NCBI RefSeq assembly: GCF_041053105.1
Contig: NZ_CP163444.1
Coordinates: forward strand, 4,650,001 to 4,714,000
DNA from: Streptomyces sp. R44
GTDB lineage: Bacteria; Actinomycetota; Actinomycetes; Streptomycetales; Streptomycetaceae
DNA: 64,000 nt
Direction: 5' to 3'
The translations under genes and the position numbers were made by a program. The notes under the pieces were generated by a model. The model did no database searches, was not told the origin of the DNA, and worked only from the letters and a program-made list of their open reading frames with translations. Shown one piece after another: positions 26,180 through 35,065 of the stretch; within the stretch, counting starts at the first letter, position 1, and the number at the start of each line of letters is the position of its first letter.

Positions 26180-26737
26180 ATGGCCATCATCGACGAACTG
26201 CGTACCCCTCTCTACTTCGCCGCCGGCACCGCCGACCTCGCCGTCCAGCAGGCCAAGAAGGTCCCCGGCCTGATCGAGCAGCTCGCCGCCGAGGCCCCCG
26301 CGCGCATCGACGCCGTACGGAAGACCGACCCGAAGGCCGTGCAGGAGAAGGTGACCGCGCAGGCCAAGGAGGCCCAGGCCACCGTGCAGTCGAAGTTCGC
26401 CGAGGTCGTCGGCGGTCTCGACACCGACCTCAAGAAGCTCGGCGAGACCGCCCAGGACCTGGCCCTGCGCGGGGTCGGCGTCGCCGCCGAGTACGCGGTC
26501 AAGGCGCGCGAGAAGTACGAGGAGGTCGCCGCCCACGGCGAGGAGGCCGTCCGGGCCTGGCGGGGCGAGGTCGCCGAGGAGATCACCGAGATCGCCGTCG
26601 TCGTCGAGCCCGAGCCGGAGGCGAAGGCGGACGAGGAGCCCGCCGCCGAGCCCGAGGCCGAGAAGGCGCCCGCCCGCAAGACCACCGCCCGCAAGGCTCC
26701 GGCCAAGAAGGCGACGGTCGCCGCCGAGAAGGAGTAG
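26180..26737 (+). CDS. HbhA-like coiled-coil protein with Lys/Ala-rich tail
   Basis: The 185-residue protein begins MAIIDELRTPLYFAAGTADLA and has a long helix (about 20-130) and a C-terminal tail of KAPARKTTARKAPAKKA type, the design of the mycobacterial heparin-binding hemagglutinin. In Streptomyces, with no host adhesion, a cell-surface or lipid-droplet-like role has been suggested for such proteins. It follows the XRE gene by 23 bp. Confidence 0.88.
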   Translation: MAIIDELRTPLYFAAGTADLAVQQAKKVPGLIEQLAAEAPARIDAVRKTDPKAVQEKVTAQAKEAQATVQSKFAEVVGGLDTDLKKLGETAQDLALRGVGVAAEYAVKAREKYEEVAAHGEEAVRAWRGEVAEEITEIAVVVEPEPEAKADEEPAAEPEAEKAPARKTTARKAPAKKATVAAEKE

Positions 26738-26827
26738 GGCCGGGCACCAATTCGGGTACCCGGTGCGTTGTACCGGGTACCTTGACCGCGAGGCGCTCTT
26801 TCTCCATCCCCCTAGGCGGTGCTCAGC

Positions 26828-27175
26828 ATGTTGCGCGCGGGATTCGACTCCCTTCTCTCCCTGGTGATCTTCCTGGTCTTCACCGGCTTCGCCGTCGCCG
26901 CGCTCGTCTTCGCCGCCATGGCGCGCGAGGACGCCTACCGCGCCGCCGACAAGCAGACGAAGAAGTTCTGGCTGATCATCCTGGGCATCAACCTCGCCCT
27001 GAACCTGCTGCTGCCGATGCTGTTCCTGCAGATCGCGGGCCTGATCGCCGCCATCGTCTTCATGGTGGACGTGCGCCCCGCGCTCGCGCAGGTCTCCGGC
27101 GGAGGCCGTGGCGGCCGCCGGGGCGGCGGCTCCAGCAGCGACGGACCGTACGGCCCCTACAACGGCGGCCGGTAG
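26828..27175 (+). CDS. DUF2516 membrane protein
   Basis: The 115-residue protein has two or three TM helices (LLSLVIFLVFTGFAVAALVFAAM, FWLIILGINLALNLLLPM, IAGLIAAIVFMV) and a Gly/Arg/Ser-rich tail. ATG 26828 has AGGCGG at a good distance; GTG 26819 is a possible longer start. It completes the trio shared with mycobacteria. Function unknown. Confidence 0.85.
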   Translation: MLRAGFDSLLSLVIFLVFTGFAVAALVFAAMAREDAYRAADKQTKKFWLIILGINLALNLLLPMLFLQIAGLIAAIVFMVDVRPALAQVSGGGRGGRRGGGSSSDGPYGPYNGGR

Positions 27176-27232
27176 GCAGGGCCGCCAGGCAGGACGAAGA
27201 AGACAGGACCCGAGGGGTACCGCCCCCGGGTC

Positions 27233-27269
27233 GACAGGACCCGGGAGGTGCTCACCCCCGGGTCCTGTC
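27233..27269. terminator. Bidirectional hairpin terminator
   Basis: GACAGGACCCGGG (27233-27245) and CCCGGGTCCTGTC (27257-27269) are perfect arms with an 11-base loop, lying between the DUF2516 gene and, overlapping its last codons, the convergent phosphatase gene. Confidence 0.75.
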
Positions 27270-28490
27270 CCTTTCCAGGGCCAGGACGGCGACGTCGTCC
27301 GTGAGCTCGCCGCCGTTCAGGGACCGGACCTCGGTCACGGCCGCCTCCAGGAGCTCCTCGCCCCGCAGGCCGGAGGCCAGCTGCCGGTTGATCATCTCGA
27401 CCATTCCGTCCTGGCCGAGCCGCGGCGAGCCGGGGCCCGCCGAGCGGCCCTCGATGAGCCCGTCCGTGTACATGAGCAGGCTCCACGCCCCGCCGAGCTC
27501 GACCTGCCGGCGCGGCCAGCGGGCGCGCGGCAGCAGTCCGAGGGCCGGGCCGCCGTCCTCGTACGGGAGGAGCCGTGCCGTCCGCCCCTGCCGGGCGATC
27601 AGCGGCGAGGGGTGCCCGGCGAGGCAGAGGCCGGCCCGGCGCCCGTCGGGCGCGATGTCGACGGTGCAGAGGGTCGCGAAGATCTCCTCGCTCTCCCGCT
27701 CGTGCTCCAGGACCTGCTGCATCGTCGAGAGCAGCTCGTCTCCGCAGAGGCCCGCGAAGGTCAGCGCCCGCCAGGCGATCCGCAGCTCGACGCCGAGCGC
27801 GGCCTCGTCGGGGCCGTGCCCGCAGACGTCGCCGATCATGGCGTGGACGGTGCCGTCGGGGGTGCGGACGACGTCGTAGAAGTCGCCGCCGAGCAGGGCG
27901 CGGGACCGGCCGGGCCGGTAGTGGGCGGCGAACCGCAGGTCGGAGCCCTCCAGGAGCGGGGTGGGCAGCAGTCCGCGCTCCAGGCGGGCGTTCTCCTGGG
28001 CGCGGAGGCGGGACTCGGCCAGCTTCACCTGGACGGCGTCGGCCCGCTTGCGTTCGACGGCGTACCGGATGGCCCGGCTGAGCAGCCGCCCGTCGAGCTC
28101 CTCGCGGAAGAGGTGGTCCTGGGCCCCGACGCGTACCGCCTCGGCCGCCAGCTCGGCGTCGGCGGAGCCGGCGAGCGCGAGGACCGCGTGGCGCGGGGCG
28201 AGGCGCAGGATGTGCCGCAGCGGGGCGAGCGGGTCGTCGCCGGCGGCCCCGGCGCGCGCGCCGGGCAGGGAGAGGTCGACCAGGACGCAGTGGACGTCGT
28301 CGGTGAGGAGCCGCTCGGCCTCGGTGAGGTTCCGGGCGGTACGGATGCGGACCCGGGTGCCGGCGGCGTCCGCCGCGTCGAGCAGTTCGGGTACGGCGAG
28401 GGCACCCGCCGGGTCGTCCTCGACGACCAGGAGAGTGAGATCGGTGCGGTCGGTTCCTGTGACTGTGCCTGTCATGGGAGTGGCGTCCAT
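27252..28490 (-). CDS. Receiver-domain PP2C (SpoIIE-type) serine phosphatase
   Basis: The roughly 412-residue protein has an N-terminal receiver domain (LLVVEDDPAG, phospho-acceptor Asp in CVLVDLSLPG), a helical linker, and a PP2C/SpoIIE domain with metal-binding LLGGDFYDVV, IGDVCGHG and TDGLIEG. Such RssB/RsbU-like proteins dephosphorylate anti-anti-sigma factors when the receiver is phosphorylated. No partner kinase or anti-sigma gene is adjacent. The start could be 28490 or 28475; neither has a clear ribosome-binding site. Confidence 0.88.
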   Translation of the reverse strand: MDATPMTGTVTGTDRTDLTLLVVEDDPAGALAVPELLDAADAAGTRVRIRTARNLTEAERLLTDDVHCVLVDLSLPGARAGAAGDDPLAPLRHILRLAPRHAVLALAGSADAELAAEAVRVGAQDHLFREELDGRLLSRAIRYAVERKRADAVQVKLAESRLRAQENARLERGLLPTPLLEGSDLRFAAHYRPGRSRALLGGDFYDVVRTPDGTVHAMIGDVCGHGPDEAALGVELRIAWRALTFAGLCGDELLSTMQQVLEHERESEEIFATLCTVDIAPDGRRAGLCLAGHPSPLIARQGRTARLLPYEDGGPALGLLPRARWPRRQVELGGAWSLLMYTDGLIEGRSAGPGSPRLGQDGMVEMINRQLASGLRGEELLEAAVTEVRSLNGGELTDDVAVLALERDRTRG

Positions 28491-28789
28491 TGGGGTGGTT
28501 TCGCCGGGTCCCGCAGCGGCAGAGACGTTTCTCTGGCGCGGTACGGATACGGGCATCGGTCCGGGTTTCCTTCCCTCCCCCCGAGGGTGCGCAGGGCGCC
28601 GGGTGGCGTCCCGCCCGTCCCGGACCATAGCGGTAGGGCGGTGCGCAGCGGAATGGTGATCAGCGTGTGAGAGCGCGCGTCGCGCTTGGCATATGCCGCG
28701 GAAGGGGAGGTACTTGCCCCCGGACGGTCCGCGCGGGGGCCCGGATCCCATGAGAAAGGTCACCCCCGCCGTGCCACTTGGGGTGGCTC

Positions 28790-28905
28790 GTGTCACGAAG
28801 GGCTGGACCACGCCCCCTCGCGTCACCGAGGTCTCGTGTCACGGAGGGCGGACGACGCCCGTCGCGTCGCCGAGGCCCTCGTGTCACGAAGGGCGGACCA
28901 CGCCC
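28790..28905. repeat. 45-46-bp tandem repeat (2.5 units) spanning the NlpC/P60 stop codon
   Basis: Units beginning GTGTCACG(A/G)AGGGC lie at 28790, 28836 and 28881. On the minus strand each reads as a copy of the gene's final codons (Gly-Val-Val-Arg/Gln-Pro-...) with a TGA. The remainder of 28491-28789 has no gene and holds the phosphatase promoter region, which I could not resolve. Confidence 0.85.
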
Positions 28906-29933
28906 AGGATCTCCATCGAGCCCGCGCCCGCGAGGGTCACGTTCCGTCCCGGCCGCGGCGCGTGCACGATCATGCCGTTCCCGACGTACATGCCGATGTG
29001 GCTCGCGTCCTGGAAGTAGACGATCAGGTCGCCGGGCCGCATGTCCTTGATGTCCACGTGCGGCAGGAGCCGCCACTGCTCCTGCGAGGTGCGCGGGATT
29101 CCCCGGCCGGCCGCGCCCCAGGCGCTCTGGGTCAGTCCGGAGCAGTCGTACGAGCCCGGTCCCTCCGCGCCCCAGACGTACGGCTTGCCGATCTGGGCCG
29201 TCGCGAACTCGACCGCCCTCTTGCCCTCCGCGGTCGCGCCCGCCTGGAGGCCGTCGAGGACGCCGGTGCCGAGCCAGGTCGTCTGGGCCCGGAGCTGGGC
29301 CTGCTCCTCCAGGCGCCGCAGCCGCTCGCGCTCCTCGGCGGCGAGCTCGGACTCCAGCTTCTTCGCGGCGTCGATCTTTTCGTTGATCTCCTTCTTCGCC
29401 TTGGCCTGCTTGACGCGGATGGCCTCCAGCTTGGTCCAGTTGGTGCTGGCGTCCTTGGCGTACGTGTCCAACTCGGCCTGGGTGCGGGTCATCTCGCCCA
29501 GGAGGTCGGTGGTGGCCTTGGCGCCGGACTTGAGCCGCCCGGCGGCGTCGAGGAAGAGCTGCGGGTCGTTCGTGAGGACGAGCTGCGCGCCGTCCGGGAG
29601 TCCGCCGTTGCGGTACTGGGCGCGGGCCTGGGCGCCGGCCTTGGACTTGAGGTCCTCGATCTTCTCGCGGCCCTCCACGATCATGCGGGCGAGCCGGACG
29701 ATCTCGGCGGACTGCTCCTTGGTCTTCTCCTCGGCGAGGTTGTACGCGTCGGTGGCGACGGCCGCCTTCCGGTAGAGGTCGTCGATCTCCTTGCGCACCT
29801 CCTCCAGGCTCTTCTTCGGCGGCGGAGGGGGGAGCGGCGCGGCGGAGGCCTGGAGGGTCAGCGCGGGGGAGGCCAGCACGGTCAGGGCGCAGATCACGGT
29901 GATCGCGGCAGTGGCGTGGCGGCGTCGGTTCAC
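28884..29933 (-). CDS. Secreted NlpC/P60 peptidoglycan endopeptidase (RipA-like)
   Basis: The 349-residue product has a signal peptide with cleavage near ASAAP (about residue 32), a long coiled-coil (about 40-205; KKSLEEVRKEIDDLYRKA...), and a C-terminal NlpC/P60 domain with Cys in YDCSGLTQ, His in SHIGMYVG and a third polar site IVHAPRPG. It cuts D-gamma-glutamyl bonds in stem peptides during growth or division. The coiled coil probably keeps it inhibited until an activator acts. The last codons belong to a tandem repeat. Confidence 0.92.
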   Translation of the reverse strand: MNRRRHATAAITVICALTVLASPALTLQASAAPLPPPPPKKSLEEVRKEIDDLYRKAAVATDAYNLAEEKTKEQSAEIVRLARMIVEGREKIEDLKSKAGAQARAQYRNGGLPDGAQLVLTNDPQLFLDAAGRLKSGAKATTDLLGEMTRTQAELDTYAKDASTNWTKLEAIRVKQAKAKKEINEKIDAAKKLESELAAEERERLRRLEEQAQLRAQTTWLGTGVLDGLQAGATAEGKRAVEFATAQIGKPYVWGAEGPGSYDCSGLTQSAWGAAGRGIPRTSQEQWRLLPHVDIKDMRPGDLIVYFQDASHIGMYVGNGMIVHAPRPGRNVTLAGAGSMEILGVVRPS

Positions 29934-30150
29934 GAGCTCCCCCTCGAGTGACCCAAATCTGATTTACCGTCAGTAACTTGGTGGTGACCTTGGCGATAGT
30001 GCCATGCGAAACCGGAAAACGACAGGGGAAACCAGGGCTTGTCGGGCCGGTTCCCCCCACGGGGGACGAGTGATACGCCTGTGGCGTTCCCTCTGCACGG
30101 GAAATTCAGGGGGAGTTAGGGAAACCGGGGGAAAACCCGGGCCGACACCA
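29934..30150 (-). other. Leader/promoter region of the NlpC/P60 gene
   Basis: No gene is seen. The minus strand holds a hairpin TCCCCCGTGGGGGGA, followed by ACC and runs of GGGAA/CCCC, and, 25-40 bp before the start, TTACTGACGGTAAAT. Long structured leaders with c-di-AMP riboswitches occur ahead of some streptomycete cell-wall hydrolase genes; I cannot confirm that motif here. Confidence 0.35.
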
Positions 30151-30219
30151 CGTCAGGTCCGGTACGCCATCAGGACCGGCGCCCCGTCAGGACCGGCACC
30201 CCGTCAGGTCCTCGGTGCC
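30151..30219. repeat. 17-bp tandem repeat (four units) spanning the methyltransferase stop codon
   Basis: Units of type CGTCAGGACCGGCACCC repeat with exact 17-bp spacing (TCAGG at 30153, 30170, 30187, 30204). The gene's stop (TCA on this strand) is in the 30204 unit. Confidence 0.85.
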
Positions 30220-31004
30220 AGTGCCTCCCACCGCACCGTCACCTCGCCCTGGCGCCAGCGGCGCGGGCCGTCCGTCAGCGGCCAGTCCGCCGCCAGGTCG
30301 CGGACGGAGCGGATCCACCGCTGCCGGGCGCCGAGCGAGGCGTACGGGGCGGCCGCCGCCCACGCCCGGTCGAAGTCCCGCAGGAAGGCGTGCACCGGTT
30401 CGCCCGGCACGTTCCGGTGGATCAGCGCCTTCGGCAGCCGTTCCGCGAGGTCCGAGGGCCGGTCGAGCGAGCCGAGCCGGGTCGCGAAGGTCACCGTGCG
30501 CGGCCCGGCCGCGTCGAGCGCCACCCACACGTGCCGGCGCCCGATCTCGTCGCAGGTGCCCTCCACGAGCAGCCCGCCGGGCGCGAGCCGGCCGCAGAGC
30601 CGCGCCCAGACGGCCGCGACCTGGTCCTCGTCGTACTGGCGCAGCACGTTCGCGGCCCGGATCAGGGCGACCCGGCCGGGGACCGGCACCTCGAAGCCGC
30701 CGTGCAGGAAGGCGAGGCCCTCGTGAGCGGCCTCGTACGGCTTCGCGGCCTCGACGCGGGCGGGCTCGATCTCGATCCCGTACAGCAGGGTGCGGGGGTC
30801 GGCGGTGCGGAGCCGGGCCAGGAGCTCGACGGCGGTCCAGGGGGCGGCCCCGTACCCGAGGTCGACGGCGAGCGGCGGCTCGGGGGAGCGGCGCAGGGCC
30901 GGGCCGTGGACGGCGGCGATCCAGCGGTCCATGCGGCGCAGCCGGTTCGGGTTGGTGGTCCCGCGGGTCGGGGTGCCGACGGGGCGGGTGGTGCGCGGGG
31001 CCAT
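30204..31004 (-). CDS. Class I SAM-dependent methyltransferase-like protein
   Basis: The 266-residue protein carries the SAM-binding motif I VDLGYGAAPWTAVELLARL, an acidic strand-2 end (LYGIEIEPARV) and RLAPGGLLVEGTCDE as the later post-motif strand. The substrate is unknown. It faces the mshA gene divergently, across 31005-31193, where no clear regulatory site was recognised. Its stop codon lies in a tandem array. Confidence 0.85.
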   Translation of the reverse strand: MAPRTTRPVGTPTRGTTNPNRLRRMDRWIAAVHGPALRRSPEPPLAVDLGYGAAPWTAVELLARLRTADPRTLLYGIEIEPARVEAAKPYEAAHEGLAFLHGGFEVPVPGRVALIRAANVLRQYDEDQVAAVWARLCGRLAPGGLLVEGTCDEIGRRHVWVALDAAGPRTVTFATRLGSLDRPSDLAERLPKALIHRNVPGEPVHAFLRDFDRAWAAAAPYASLGARQRWIRSVRDLAADWPLTDGPRRWRQGEVTVRWEALAPRT

Positions 31005-31193
31005 GTCATGAGCGTAAGGGGTGCCTCTCCGACCGGTGGCCCCGGCAACGAATTGGCAAAGCAGCGGGGCCGGCGGAAATGAAAGGGGCGATTCCGGTGT
31101 TGTGGCCGCTGGAGGACGTAACCCGCCCTCCAGCAGTCATGCCCGACGAGCTCAGCCGCCCAGCTCAGCCCCCCGAGCGGAAGGACCGCCGAC

Positions 31194-32561
31194 GTGAGCC
31201 AGTACGTGTCCCGGTTCGCCGGTACCCGGCACCGGCACCCGGCGCCGGCCAGGCTCCGGCTCCCCGGCCGGCACCGCACCCCCCGGCGCGTGGCCATGCT
31301 CAGCGTCCACACCTCGCCGCTGCACCAGCCCGGCACGGGTGACGCGGGCGGGATGAACGTCTACATCGTCGAGCTGGCGAAACGACTCGCCGCCATCGAC
31401 ATCGAGGTGGAGATCTTCACCCGGGCCACCACCGGCGGTCTCCCGCCGGTGGTCGAGCTGACCCCGGGCGTGCTCGTACGCCATGTGGACGCGGGCCCGT
31501 ACGAGGGTCTGGCGAAGGAGGAGCTGCCGGCGCAGCTCTGCGCCTTCACGCACGGCGTGATGCAGGCCTGGGCGGGCCATCGGCCCGGCCACTACGACCT
31601 CGTCCACTCCCACTACTGGCTCTCCGGACACGTCGGCTGGCTGGCCGCCGAGCGCTGGGGCGTCCCGCTCGTGCACGCCATGCACACCATGGCGAAGGTC
31701 AAGAACGCGGCGCTGGCCGAGGGCGACACGCCAGAGCCCGCGGCCCGGGTGATCGGCGAGACGCAGATCGTCGCGGCCGCCGACCGGCTGATCGCGAACA
31801 CGGCCGAGGAGGCCGACGAGCTGGCCCGCTTCTACGAGGCGGACCCGGGCAAGATCGCGGTGGTGCACCCGGGTGTGAACCTGGACCACTTCCGCCCCGC
31901 CGACGGCCGCGCGGCGGCCCGCGCCCGCCTCGGCCTGCCGCAGGACGCGTTCATACCGGTCTTCGCGGGCCGGATACAGCCGCTGAAGGCCCCGGACATC
32001 CTGCTCAGCGCCGCGGCGCGGCTCCTGGAGCAGGACCCCTCGCTGCGCGGCCGGATGGTCGTCCCGGTGGTCGGCGGCCCGAGCGGCAGCGGCCTGGCCA
32101 AGCCGGAGCAGCTGCAGAAGCTGGCGGCCCGGCTCGGGATCGCGGACATCGTGCGCTTCCACCCGCCGGTGGGCCAGGACAGGCTGGCCGACTGGTTCCG
32201 TGCCGCGTCGGTCCTCGTCATGCCCTCGTACAGCGAGTCCTTCGGCCTGGTCGCGATCGAGGCGCAGGCGGCGGGCACGCCGGTCGTCGCGGCGGCGGTC
32301 GGCGGGCTGCCCGTGGCCGTACGGGACGAGGTGACCGGTTTCCTCGTGCAGGGGCACGACCCGGGGGACTACGCGCGGGCGCTCGGCCGGTTCGTGGCGG
32401 ACCCGTCGCTGTCGGCGCGGATGGGCGAGGCGGCGGCGCTGCACGCGGGTTCCTTCGGCTGGGACACGGCGGCCTCGGGCACGGCGGACGTGTACACGGC
32501 CGCCATGCACGACCACCGGCTGCGGGAGAACCGCCGTCGCGTACGCTCGCACCATGGCTGA
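31194..32561 (+). CDS. mshA: MshA, D-inositol-3-phosphate glycosyltransferase (mycothiol synthesis)
   Basis: The 455-residue GT4 enzyme transfers GlcNAc from UDP-GlcNAc to inositol-3-phosphate, the first step to mycothiol. Motifs: [20 protein letters not shown] (donor/acceptor loop), [20 protein letters not shown], and the GT4 signature [22 protein letters not shown]. The GTG start is preceded by GGACCGCCGAC. The first 35 residues are an Arg/Pro-rich extension. The end overlaps the YbjN gene by eight bases. Confidence 0.95.
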   Translation: MSQYVSRFAGTRHRHPAPARLRLPGRHRTPRRVAMLSVHTSPLHQPGTGDAGGMNVYIVELAKRLAAIDIEVEIFTRATTGGLPPVVELTPGVLVRHVDAGPYEGLAKEELPAQLCAFTHGVMQAWAGHRPGHYDLVHSHYWLSGHVGWLAAERWGVPLVHAMHTMAKVKNAALAEGDTPEPAARVIGETQIVAAADRLIANTAEEADELARFYEADPGKIAVVHPGVNLDHFRPADGRAAARARLGLPQDAFIPVFAGRIQPLKAPDILLSAAARLLEQDPSLRGRMVVPVVGGPSGSGLAKPEQLQKLAARLGIADIVRFHPPVGQDRLADWFRAASVLVMPSYSESFGLVAIEAQAAGTPVVAAAVGGLPVAVRDEVTGFLVQGHDPGDYARALGRFVADPSLSARMGEAAALHAGSFGWDTAASGTADVYTAAMHDHRLRENRRRVRSHHG

Positions 32562-33054
32562 GACCGAGGTCGTCCGGCGGATCGTCGAGGACACGTTCAA
32601 GGACGCGGAGCTGGACTGGGAGTCCCCGGAGCCCGGCTCGTACGTCGTGAAGCTCCCGGGCACGCGGAAGCTGTTCACCACCCTGTCGCTGCGGGTGGGC
32701 CGCCACTCGGTCTCCCTCAACGCCTTCGTCATCCGACACCCGGACGAGAACGAGGCGGGGGTCCACCGCTGGCTCCTCGAACGCAACCTCAAGCTGTACG
32801 GGGTGAGTTACGCGGTCGACGCCCTCGGCGACGTCTACCTCGCCGGCAAGCTCCCGCTGGCCGCGGTCACCCCGGAGGAGCTGGACCGGCTGCTCGGCTC
32901 GGTCCTGGAGGCGGCGGACGGCGACTTCAACACCCTCCTGGAGCTGGGCTTCGCGTCGGCGATCCGCCGGGAGTACGAGTGGCGGGTCTCGCGCGGCGAG
33001 TCGACCCGGAACCTGGACGCCTTCAAGAACCTGACACAGAAGCCGACGCGCTGA
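32554..33054 (+). CDS. YbjN-domain protein
   Basis: The 166-residue protein has the YbjN (type III secretion chaperone-like) fold: [39 protein letters not shown] and YLAGKLPL. It is translationally coupled to mshA by overlap, an arrangement shared with mycobacteria (Rv0486-Rv0487), so a link with mycothiol or redox physiology is likely but unproven. Its last 32 bp overlap the convergent AraC gene. Confidence 0.9.
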   Translation: MAETEVVRRIVEDTFKDAELDWESPEPGSYVVKLPGTRKLFTTLSLRVGRHSVSLNAFVIRHPDENEAGVHRWLLERNLKLYGVSYAVDALGDVYLAGKLPLAAVTPEELDRLLGSVLEAADGDFNTLLELGFASAIRREYEWRVSRGESTRNLDAFKNLTQKPTR

Positions 33055-34051
33055 CCCCTTCCCGCGAGGGCCCCCTGCTGCCCTGTCCGTCCCGCGAAGC
33101 TGTACGAGGCCCAGCGGGCGCTCGGTCGGGAGTGACGGTGGTGCTCCGGTAGCGGCCCGGCGTCGTGCCGAACTCGCGGCGGAAGGCGTGGGAGAGGGCG
33201 TACGGGGAGGCGTAGCCGACGTGGCGGGCGACGGTCGCCAGGGGGGCTTCGGTGTCACGGAGCAGGGCGGCGGCGCGGGTCAGCCGCCACCAGGTGAGGT
33301 ACGCCATCGGGGGCCGGCCCACCAGGGTGGTGAAGCGGCGGGCCAGGGTCGGGCGGGAGACGCCCGCCTCGGCCGCGAGCCGGTCGACGGTCCAGGGCGC
33401 GGCCGGGTCGGAGTGCAGGGCGCGCAGCGCGGCGGCGGCCACCGGGTCGCCCAGGGCCGCCGGCCACGTTCCGGTCGTGCTCCCGGCCGCCATCCAGGAC
33501 CGGATCATGTAGACGAACAGCAGGTCGAGCAGGCTGGGGAGCGCCAGGGAGGCGCCGGGGCGCCGTGCGTCCAGCTCGCCCTCCAGGAGGCCGATGGCGG
33601 CCCGGAGTTCGGGATGGGCGCCCTCGCCGGCCGGCAGGTGGACGAGCGGAGGGAGTTCGGCGAGCAGCGGGTGCGCGTGGCGGTGGTCGAGGCGGTACTT
33701 GCCGCACAGCAGCTCGACCTCGCGCGCGCGTGGGGCCGGTCGGGGCGGGCGCGGGAGGCTTCCGTCGGCCCAGCGGTCGAAGGGCACGGCCCCCGCCACG
33801 GTCTCCGCGTCGGCGGGCGCGTCGGCGATGACGTGCCCGGTGCCGTGCGGGAGCAGCACCGCGTCGCCCGTACCGAGCGCGACCGGTTCGCCGCCGTCGG
33901 GCAGCAGCCAGCAGCTGCCCCTGAGGACGATGTGGAAGCCGGCCCCTTCGTACGGGGCGAGCCGCGCGCACCAGCGTCCTCCGACCCTGACCCGGTCGGA
34001 GGACGGCCGCCCGACCCGTACGGCCGAGATCGCGTCGCTCACCACGTCCAT
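33023..34051 (-). CDS. AraC-family regulator with cupin sensor domain
   Basis: The 342-residue protein has an N-terminal cupin (YEGAGFHIVLRGSCWLL, LGTGDAVLLPHGTGHVIAD) and a C-terminal AraC double HTH (WTVDRLAAEAGVSRPTLARRF and LATVARHVGYASPYALSHAFRREFG). It is divergent from the metallo-beta-lactamase gene, 98 bp apart, and probably regulates it. The tail after the HTH is a Ser/Gly-rich, likely disordered stretch. Confidence 0.9.
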   Translation of the reverse strand: MDVVSDAISAVRVGRPSSDRVRVGGRWCARLAPYEGAGFHIVLRGSCWLLPDGGEPVALGTGDAVLLPHGTGHVIADAPADAETVAGAVPFDRWADGSLPRPPRPAPRAREVELLCGKYRLDHRHAHPLLAELPPLVHLPAGEGAHPELRAAIGLLEGELDARRPGASLALPSLLDLLFVYMIRSWMAAGSTTGTWPAALGDPVAAAALRALHSDPAAPWTVDRLAAEAGVSRPTLARRFTTLVGRPPMAYLTWWRLTRAAALLRDTEAPLATVARHVGYASPYALSHAFRREFGTTPGRYRSTTVTPDRAPAGPRTASRDGQGSRGPSREGVSASASVSGS

Positions 34052-34149
34052 GGCGGGGAGCGTACCGCCGTCGCCGTGAGCCTTTCGCGTATCCGGAAGA
34101 GCAGTTCGGGCATTGAGAGGCTCAACTCCCCGTCCCTACTGTCGATCGC

Positions 34150-35064
34150 ATGACGAACGAGAGCGCACAGAGCATCGTCCTGGGGGACGTCGAGATCATC
34201 CGGGTCGTCGAGTGGCAGGGCCCGTTCGCGCCTGCCGCCACCCTCGTACCGGACGCCGGGGCAGAGGTGTGGAAGGACAACGAGGAGTGGCTGGCGCCGG
34301 ACCACTGGGCGCCGGACGGCGACAGCGCGGTGATGGCGCTGCAGACCTGGGTGCTGCGCAGCGGCGGGCGGACCGTCCTGGTCGACACCGGCGTCGGCGA
34401 CGGGCGGGAGCGGCCCCACTCGCCGCACTTCCACCGGCGGCAGGACGGTCTTCTCGGCCGTCTCGAGCGGGCGGGCATCCGGCCCGGGGACGTCGACGTC
34501 GTCGTGAACACCCATCTGCACGCGGACCACGTCGGCTGGAACACGTATGACGCGGGAGGGGAGTGGGCGCCGGCCTTCCCGAACGCCCGGTACCTCCTCC
34601 CGGCCGCCGACGACTTCCACTTCGGGCCGGAGAACGCGTACGGCGGCGGCCTCCGGGAGGAGGACCGGCTGATCTACGAGGACAGCGTGGCGCCCGTGCA
34701 CCGCGCGGGGCTCGTGACGCTCTGGGACGGCTCGTACCGCATCGACGAGAACCTCGTCCTGGAGTCCGCGCCCGGCCACACGCCCGGATCCGCCGTGCTG
34801 CGGCTCGCCTCCGGGACGGACAGGGCGGTCTTCGTCGGCGACCTCCTGCACAGCCCTGTGCAGATCCTCGACCCGGCGCGCGCCAGCTGCTTCTGCCTGG
34901 ACGCGGCCGGGGCGGCGGCCAGTCGCCGCCGGATCCTCGAACGGGCCGCCGACGCGCGGGAACTGGTCGTCCCCGCGCACTTCGGCGGGGCGGGCGCCGC
35001 CGAAGTGCGCAGGGACGGGACGGGGTTCGCCGTGACCGGGTGGGCGGCCTACGGGAGGGGGTGA
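34150..35064 (+). CDS. Metallo-beta-lactamase-fold hydrolase
   Basis: The 304-residue cytoplasmic protein has the metal motif HLHADHVGW (about 118-126), further ligands in APGHTPGS and VGDLLHSP, and late PAHFGG, so a dinuclear zinc site is complete. Such proteins include quorum-quenching lactonases and other hydrolases; this one has no signal peptide. It is controlled probably by the divergent AraC protein. It converges with the MFS gene, one base apart. Confidence 0.9.
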   Translation: MTNESAQSIVLGDVEIIRVVEWQGPFAPAATLVPDAGAEVWKDNEEWLAPDHWAPDGDSAVMALQTWVLRSGGRTVLVDTGVGDGRERPHSPHFHRRQDGLLGRLERAGIRPGDVDVVVNTHLHADHVGWNTYDAGGEWAPAFPNARYLLPAADDFHFGPENAYGGGLREEDRLIYEDSVAPVHRAGLVTLWDGSYRIDENLVLESAPGHTPGSAVLRLASGTDRAVFVGDLLHSPVQILDPARASCFCLDAAGAAASRRRILERAADARELVVPAHFGGAGAAEVRRDGTGFAVTGWAAYGRG

Positions 35065-35065
35065 G

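Noticed and set aside
26740..26827. CGGGTACC-type repeats (GGGTACC twice) before the DUF2516 gene considered as an operator
   Set aside because: The copies are close but not symmetric or clearly spaced, so support is too weak.
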